64,000 bases of DNA from assembly GCA_036872755.1 (NCBI GenBank), contig JAVHNS010000004.1, positions 2,604,001 through 2,668,000 of the forward strand, given 5' to 3'. Below, piece by piece: positions 58,539 to 64,000 of the stretch. The translations under genes and the position numbers were made by a program. This DNA is from Orbilia blumenaviensis (Eukaryota; Ascomycota; Orbiliomycetes; Orbiliales; Orbiliaceae). Below the pieces are notes generated by a model. The model was not told the DNA's origin and searched no databases. It saw only the letters and a program-made list of their open reading frames with translations. Position 1 is the first letter of the stretch. Each line of letters begins with the position of its first letter.

Positions 58539-60448
58539 ATGGATTCTTCGCAATTCCGACAGGCTGCACACGCGGCTATTGACCAAAGTTTGTGCTAGAA
58601 CCAGCCCCTCACCCTGGCCCACAGTCATCGGGAGTTTATTTCCAGATACTTCGTTATATGAGCGCGGAAACCTTTTCTATTAGAATCAGGGCTAATGCTT
58701 CACCATTGAGTATTTAAATAGTCGTCGACTACTATGATAACATTCGTGACCGAAGAGTACTTTCTGATGTCGAACCCGGGTATCTCCGTCAGCTCCTTCC
58801 ACCGGGTATACCGGAGACCGGTGAGAAATGGGAGGACATTCAAAAAGATATCGAAGCTCATATTATGCCTGGGATGACCCACTGGTATGTCTATGCGATT
58901 TCTAGTAGCAACGGGGAGATAGCAAATGAGCGGCGGTTCTCCTACGCCTTTTTTCACTTTGATAGTACTAATTAATTATTTGTATGTTTATCAGGCAATC
59001 TCCTAATTTCCTTGCCTTCTTCCCATCGAACTCGTCTTTTCCTGGTATCCTGGGTGATATGTACTCCGCCGCATTTTCATGTGCGGCGTTCAACTGGCAA
59101 TGTTCGCCTGCAGTCACCGAACTTGAGACCATTGTCCTAGACAACGTCGCTAAACTGATAAACCTCCCTGAGGAATATCACTCCACCAGCGAAGGTGGCG
59201 GTGTTATACATGGTACTGCTTCAGAAGCTATTGTCACTGTTATAGTCGCTGCGAGAGATAGATATATTGCCAGAAGCAAGGAGAGGTGGGCGACCGAAGG
59301 CCTAGGCGAAGATGAAATTGAAGAAAAAGTATGTGCGCTTAGAGGAAGGTTAGTAGCCTTAGGAAGTGATCAATCACACAGCTCTACAAAGAAGGGGGCA
59401 ATCATTGCGGGGGTTAGGTTTGAAACCATCGAGACGAAATTGGGAGATTATACTCTCAATGGTGAACTCGTAAAAGACAAGATTGCGAACTTAGAGAACA
59501 GGGGTTTGGTACCGTTCTACATTACCGTGACTCTCGGTGAGTATATCTTTTTCTCCTCAAATATCACCTTTATATCATACTAATTTAGAACTAGGAACAA
59601 CCCCGACGTGTGCGACGGACGACTTTGCCTCGATTTCCACCGCATTGTCAACATACCACACTTCCCACCCGACAACTCCCAAAATCTGGGCACACATCGA
59701 CGCAGCTTATGCCGGTGCCGCTCTGGTCCTACCAGAGTACTCCCACATACCTAGCATCTTCCCAACATTTGCAGACTCCTTTGACTTCAATATGCACAAA
59801 TGGCTTCTTACAAACTTCGACTGTAGCTGCCTATACGTCAAACGCCGCCGAGATTTAATCGACGCCCTAAGTATCACTCCAGCGTATCTTCGCAATGAAT
59901 ATAGTGACCGCGGCTTGGTTACCGATTACAGAGATTGGCAGATCCCATTAGGGAGAAGGTTCAGAAGCTTAAAGGCTTGGTTCGTTACTCGTACTTTTGG
60001 GGTTGAGGGTCTCAGAGCGCATGTTAAGAAAGGGATTGAGGGCGGTGAGGTGTTCACTCAATTGCTAGAAGCTGATAAAGAACGATATATACTTGTTGCA
60101 AAGCCGGCATTTGCATTAAACGTATTTAGGGTAAACCCCCCACCAAGGTTAGCGAGAGGAGCTGAGGGCGATGCAAAGGAATATGCAAGAATAAGCAATG
60201 AAATTACGAGAAAGGTTGGAGACAGGGTGAATAAAGAAGGGAAGATATTTATTACTCAAACGGTACTTGGTAAAGGAGATGAAGCTATTACAGCTATTAG
60301 AGTAGTTGGTGGAGCGCCGGCGATTCAAGTCGACGATTTGAGAAATGCCTTCAAGGTGATAACTGATGTCGTGGACAAAGTTTGGGAAGATGAAATTAAA
60401 GAGCATGAGGCAGGGGCGAGGGAACAAGTCGAACTGCAGGCGGTTTAA
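58539..60448 (+). CDS. Group II PLP-dependent aromatic amino-acid decarboxylase
   Basis: PLP enzyme of 535 residues of the DOPA/tyrosine/tryptophan decarboxylase family, which forms aromatic monoamines. Exons are 58539-58587, 58722-58884, 58995-59536 and 59595-60448; introns are 134, 110 and 58 bp. The start MDSSQFRQAAHAAIDQ is joined to IVDYYDNIRDRRVLSDVEPG across intron 1. Then come HIMPGMTHW-QSPNFLAFFP, FNWQCSPAVTELE, GGGVIHGTASEA (cofactor phosphate), TLGTTPTCATDD, IDAAYAGAALVLPE (Asp about 287 pairs with the PLP nitrogen) and NMHKW with the Schiff-base Lys about 320. The 49-nt first exon and a GTTTGT donor make the N-terminus slightly less certain. Substrate preference cannot be read by eye. 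No other specialised-metabolism gene is adjacent. Confidence 0.92.
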
Positions 60449-63400
60449 CATGCACCTGGAAGATTTGAGACTCTGACTAATAGTACTGGGACTAGTCAGT
60501 TCACATTGCGGGCTTTTGAGGTTTAAACTTTTAGGGCACATAAAACTGTGGCTCGTTTATAAGACCAACTAAAGCTATATAGATAGTGTCTACCTACTAG
60601 CCTAAGCGCCTGTTACTACATAATACAAATATTACCTACTTTAGTATACAATAAATATTACTGATGCCTTGAAGCCCGAACCTAGGCTAGCACTACAGAA
60701 AAAATAACAAAACCCCATATTCTAAATATTCATTACTAATACAGTAGGGATTATGTCACCAGTCATCTCCAAGTCTCTTGGGTCGAATTCAACGAAGCGC
60801 ATAATTATGCACATGCTCATATGTAAAATCAGCTACAGCTATATACAAAAGCTGTACTACCATAAGGCGATAACCATTGGATTTCGAGGATTAGTTTTGT
60901 CATCCAAAATGTTCTGCGGCAGAATTACAAGTGCTCATTGCGAACCTCCCACTAAAAGCGCCGCATGCAGCAGAAATCTCGAAGTCTTAAGGGGTGACGA
61001 AATATAAATTCGACTCCAGGTTTTACAAAGCTTAGCTTATACTCATTCTTAAATTCAAAATTTAGGCCAAAGAGCCCTAAAAAAGAGTGAAACACAATTA
61101 AAACATTGATTTCCCTCTAGTTGGATCCAGGTTGGCAATATTGTATAGAAAATTTTAAAGTTGGTAGTGGTGGTTTGGAGCCTAAACTACCCAGCTGCAA
61201 ACAGCTAGGAATCTCGTGTGACAATACTGCAGTGCGGATTTTGTCCTAGTTCCCTGTCGTAGATAAGCAGATAAGTATTTGCATACTCGGCTGGCCATAA
61301 CCCACTGGGCCAGTCATAACTCTGTAAAGGTCAGTAAGAGGTGACCTCCTACCCAGTTCCACATTCCTTTTGAGTGAATTGGCGTCTATGTTGATTTGCT
61401 GCTTAACAGTAGGACTTTTTATAGGCGCTAATTGTTACAATTCTTAAGTTTATACCCCTATCTCTGGGGAAATGGCTAGGACACGGCCAGCTGCATGCAG
61501 AGCTATATTGATTTATTCTGAGATTTGATCCCCCGACGTTATGCGCGCGCTTAGTATGAGAAATTTGTCTGTGGTCTACTAATTAATAAAGAAGGTAAGG
61601 TTTCTCAAATCTTGGAATCAAGACTAAAGCCTTTGATTCTAGAAACCGTGATTATGGATATTCCCGTCTCGTGGGAGCACAAACCACGGAGCGGGCCGTA
61701 TCATAACGGGTTCGCCTCCCATAGCACTTTTCATGCTGGTACCAGCAACCCTATTCACATCAACGTGGATATGTTGATGTATGTATACAACTATCATTAC
61801 TACATTTTCCGTGCTATTAGAGTGAAGGTTATGCACATCCGCCGGAGCCCTCAGATGGGACAATTTTAAGTGTCCATCGGCTGTACCACAATAACAGTCA
61901 GCACACAGGCCGAACCTGAATTAATTTGTGACGCGGTGGAGTGGAAGATCCCGATAGTTGAAATCCATGGCCACCCATGTGCATATGTGTATAGATTTGT
62001 GTCGAACCGATGTTGAAAATACATCCCACGTATGCAATTCGTAAATATGAGTTGATCATGGACTGCTTTGAGTTAAATATCACTTCAATGCCCGACATTT
62101 CTAAACCGGCGGGTGTATGTGTGTAGCAAATGGAATCTCGTAATTTAGTTTTATAGGTGAAGCGCTTCGAAGCTTAGTTACCGGAGGAGTTAAACGGCTC
62201 GTGCAATCCATGTTCACTAACCCGGTGCACTATGCAACCAGGCAAGATGCAGACTGCATGCAGTGTAAGTGTATGCAACCTGTGAAAGGCGACCTGCAAT
62301 TGCCCTGGTGTTGCATGAAGCTGGATTTTTAGCGTTGTAATGTTTATCAGTACTGCGATGCAGTGCGGTGGAGCCGCGAGCCTGCACGCTATGAATTACA
62401 CCCCGAAAGGCAGGGAATAAGCTGCGGATGGACTCCTTGAGGGGCTCGGAGACAGTGCGAACTGGTCCAGCTGGCAGAACTCCCGCAACTCTTGATTAAT
62501 TGATGATAGTATACCGTCGTAACCGTCGATGTTTTGTCGAAAACACACAAGGTTAGCTGACTTGTTGTTTCAAAAACCCCTCAATAACCTTTGATACTCT
62601 AACGAATAATCTTGGGTCATGCATTTGCAACTGGAATAGCGGGGCTCCAAGTTGACAGCTAACGCGTGCATCAAATCCCCGAGAGCTTCAGCCCCTCAAC
62701 TTTTAGGTAATATAATGATCTGTTTTAAAGTTTTATGTGTGTATTCTTGTTTTTTTGAATAGCTGAAGGCCAAGTATTTTTTTAGTCGTTGTAGGGATAG
62801 TTTGGTTGGGACTTCTAGATCTTCTTGAACCGAGCTGTCAAGGGTCTGGTTTGCCACTGATAAGTGCATGGAAAATCTATATTTGCCCCTCTTGGCTCTC
62901 CCAATTGTGGATATCTTAATGGCGTTTTTATCGTACCCTTTGTTGATCCATTGATCAGTTGAATATCACCTAGACCTCGGGATCGAGGGACCAGGCTCTG
63001 AATCAGGACCAATCACTGGAATCGGCTTCTTTATATCATAATAGTATTGGGCTTGGGTTTACGAAAACCCATTTCAAACAGTAGAATATATGTATACATT
63101 CTCTGCATTCTTGTTGCAAGAGTCGCCGTCTCCCAGAGAGAATCGCCCGCAAGACACCAGCAAGTATTATGACAGATCAAAACATGTTTAAACATATCCT
63201 TTTGTTCAGCCTCTTAAACTCCGCTCTGCGCCGACGCACGAACAAGCAAGGACGGCAAGACCGAGCCACATGTATCTTCTAAGATCCCGTGTTTTAGTCA
63301 AATCCCCAACTAAAAGGTAATACCCGGATTCGGCCTCCCTTACAGACCAGCTCCAGTTTACTCTATCAAATTACACAATTCAACACAAAATTCGAACATG

Positions 63401-64000
63401 TAGGTCAGCTGTCTAGGGAAGTAAGCTTGAATATTCATTCTTCGAGAATGGCCCGGGCTGGTCGGCTCTCGCCTGCTTTCTCTTATTAGAAGCATGGGCC
63501 GCCTTACTTTTGGGACGCATCCTCGAAACGGCTTGTTCCTAGCCATTAGTGCCACCAATGACAAAGCCAGGACAGCCTTTCTTACGCCATTCCCTATCAC
63601 CTTGATCCAACAAATCCCGAGTATACACTATTCGCAAGTTTTGTCACCATACATAATCTTCGGCTTCCGTCTGTGGCTTTATAGTTTGCGTCCCACCGTA
63701 CTTGCGTCGAACACTTGCTATCTCCCTCGAATCGGAGTTTTTTGTGAGTAGAATATTCTTAGTTGAACGCCTTACCTATCAGAATACCTTGAAAATATGA
63801 CATACTTGCAGGACCTGTGCGTTCGTAAGTATTTTATGCCAGAAACCTTTCAAATGGGAGGAGAAAGCTTGGGACGTGGGGTGGTTTATTGGATAGACGC
63901 CCTGAGAAGGTGGTGTCTGCAGCGTGCATGATGCATAATACGCTTGCTTTCTGCATCTACCTACAGGCATCTGCGAGAATTGGTCACACGATACGGCTGA
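60449..64000. other. 3.5-kb gene-poor region to the window edge
   Basis: No frame above 85 codons with a plausible product was seen on either strand. A frame of 85 codons with an ATG at 63494 and small antisense frames at 63358-63970 look random. No tRNA boxes, terminal repeats or transposase fragments were noticed. Direct short words (TGCATGCAG, GTATGCAACC) recur at 62220-62400 but form no clear array. Confidence 0.45.

Noticed and set aside
63494..63751. 85-codon plus-strand frame with ATG
   Set aside because: The length is within chance expectation in this AT-rich flank and the sequence is not protein-like.
1..64000. tRNA genes, rRNA, CRISPR arrays and intact transposons
   Set aside because: Scanning by eye for tRNA B-box-like GTTCGA words with a matching A box, regular spaced repeats, transposase or reverse transcriptase motifs and terminal repeats found nothing convincing. 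Decayed copies could be missed without a search program.

Overview
The window looks like a nuclear chromosome segment from a filamentous ascomycete (Pezizomycotina, perhaps a leotiomycete; the class is an inference from gene content). Its genes carry short introns, mostly 52-130 bp, with GTRNGY donors, CTAAC/CTGAC-type branch sites and YAG acceptors. It holds typical fungal families: a NACHT/ankyrin STAND protein, two fungal rhodopsin-like 7TM proteins, a GRE2-like reductase and a P450. I rebuilt splice models by hand; the coordinates below span first to last coding base, with exons given in the text. I found no tRNA, rRNA, intact transposon or CRISPR.

Layout. 0-5 kb: an SDR oxidoreductase (+), a convergent methyltransferase (-), then a peroxisomal-type enoyl-CoA isomerase (-). 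7-16 kb: a 7TM protein (+), a dynein roadblock light chain (-) head-to-head with ipi1 (+), and a 1269-residue STAND/NACHT receptor-like protein (+). 16-24 kb: a BAR-domain protein, a membrane-anchored degenerate AMP-binding protein and a second 7TM protein, all (-). 23.4-28.2 kb is a gene desert. 28-34 kb: a 643-residue uncharacterised protein and a P450, both (-).

35-53 kb is a dense housekeeping block: jip5 (+), a weak small gene candidate (+), dph2 (-), ess2 (-), an ACSF3-like acyl-CoA synthetase (+), alg10 (-), an eight-cysteine membrane protein (+), taf8 (-) head-to-head with sld5 (+), and a GRE2-like reductase (-). 56-60 kb: a four-TM hypothetical protein and a group II PLP decarboxylase, both (+). 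60.5-64 kb shows no gene.

How the genes relate. Most are independent housekeeping genes for ribosome biogenesis (ipi1, jip5), translation factor modification (dph2), splicing (ess2), N-glycosylation (alg10), TFIID (taf8) and replication (sld5). They are mixed with accessory genes for sensing, conflict and specialised metabolism. No convincing biosynthetic cluster or operon-like system is present. The items most worth a second look are the STAND protein, whose two middle introns keep the reading frame if both are retained; the CFEM-like eight-cysteine protein without a signal peptide; the AMP-binding protein lacking its ATP-binding loop; three coding micro-exons; and the 643-residue protein with a possible tubby/LURP-like fold.
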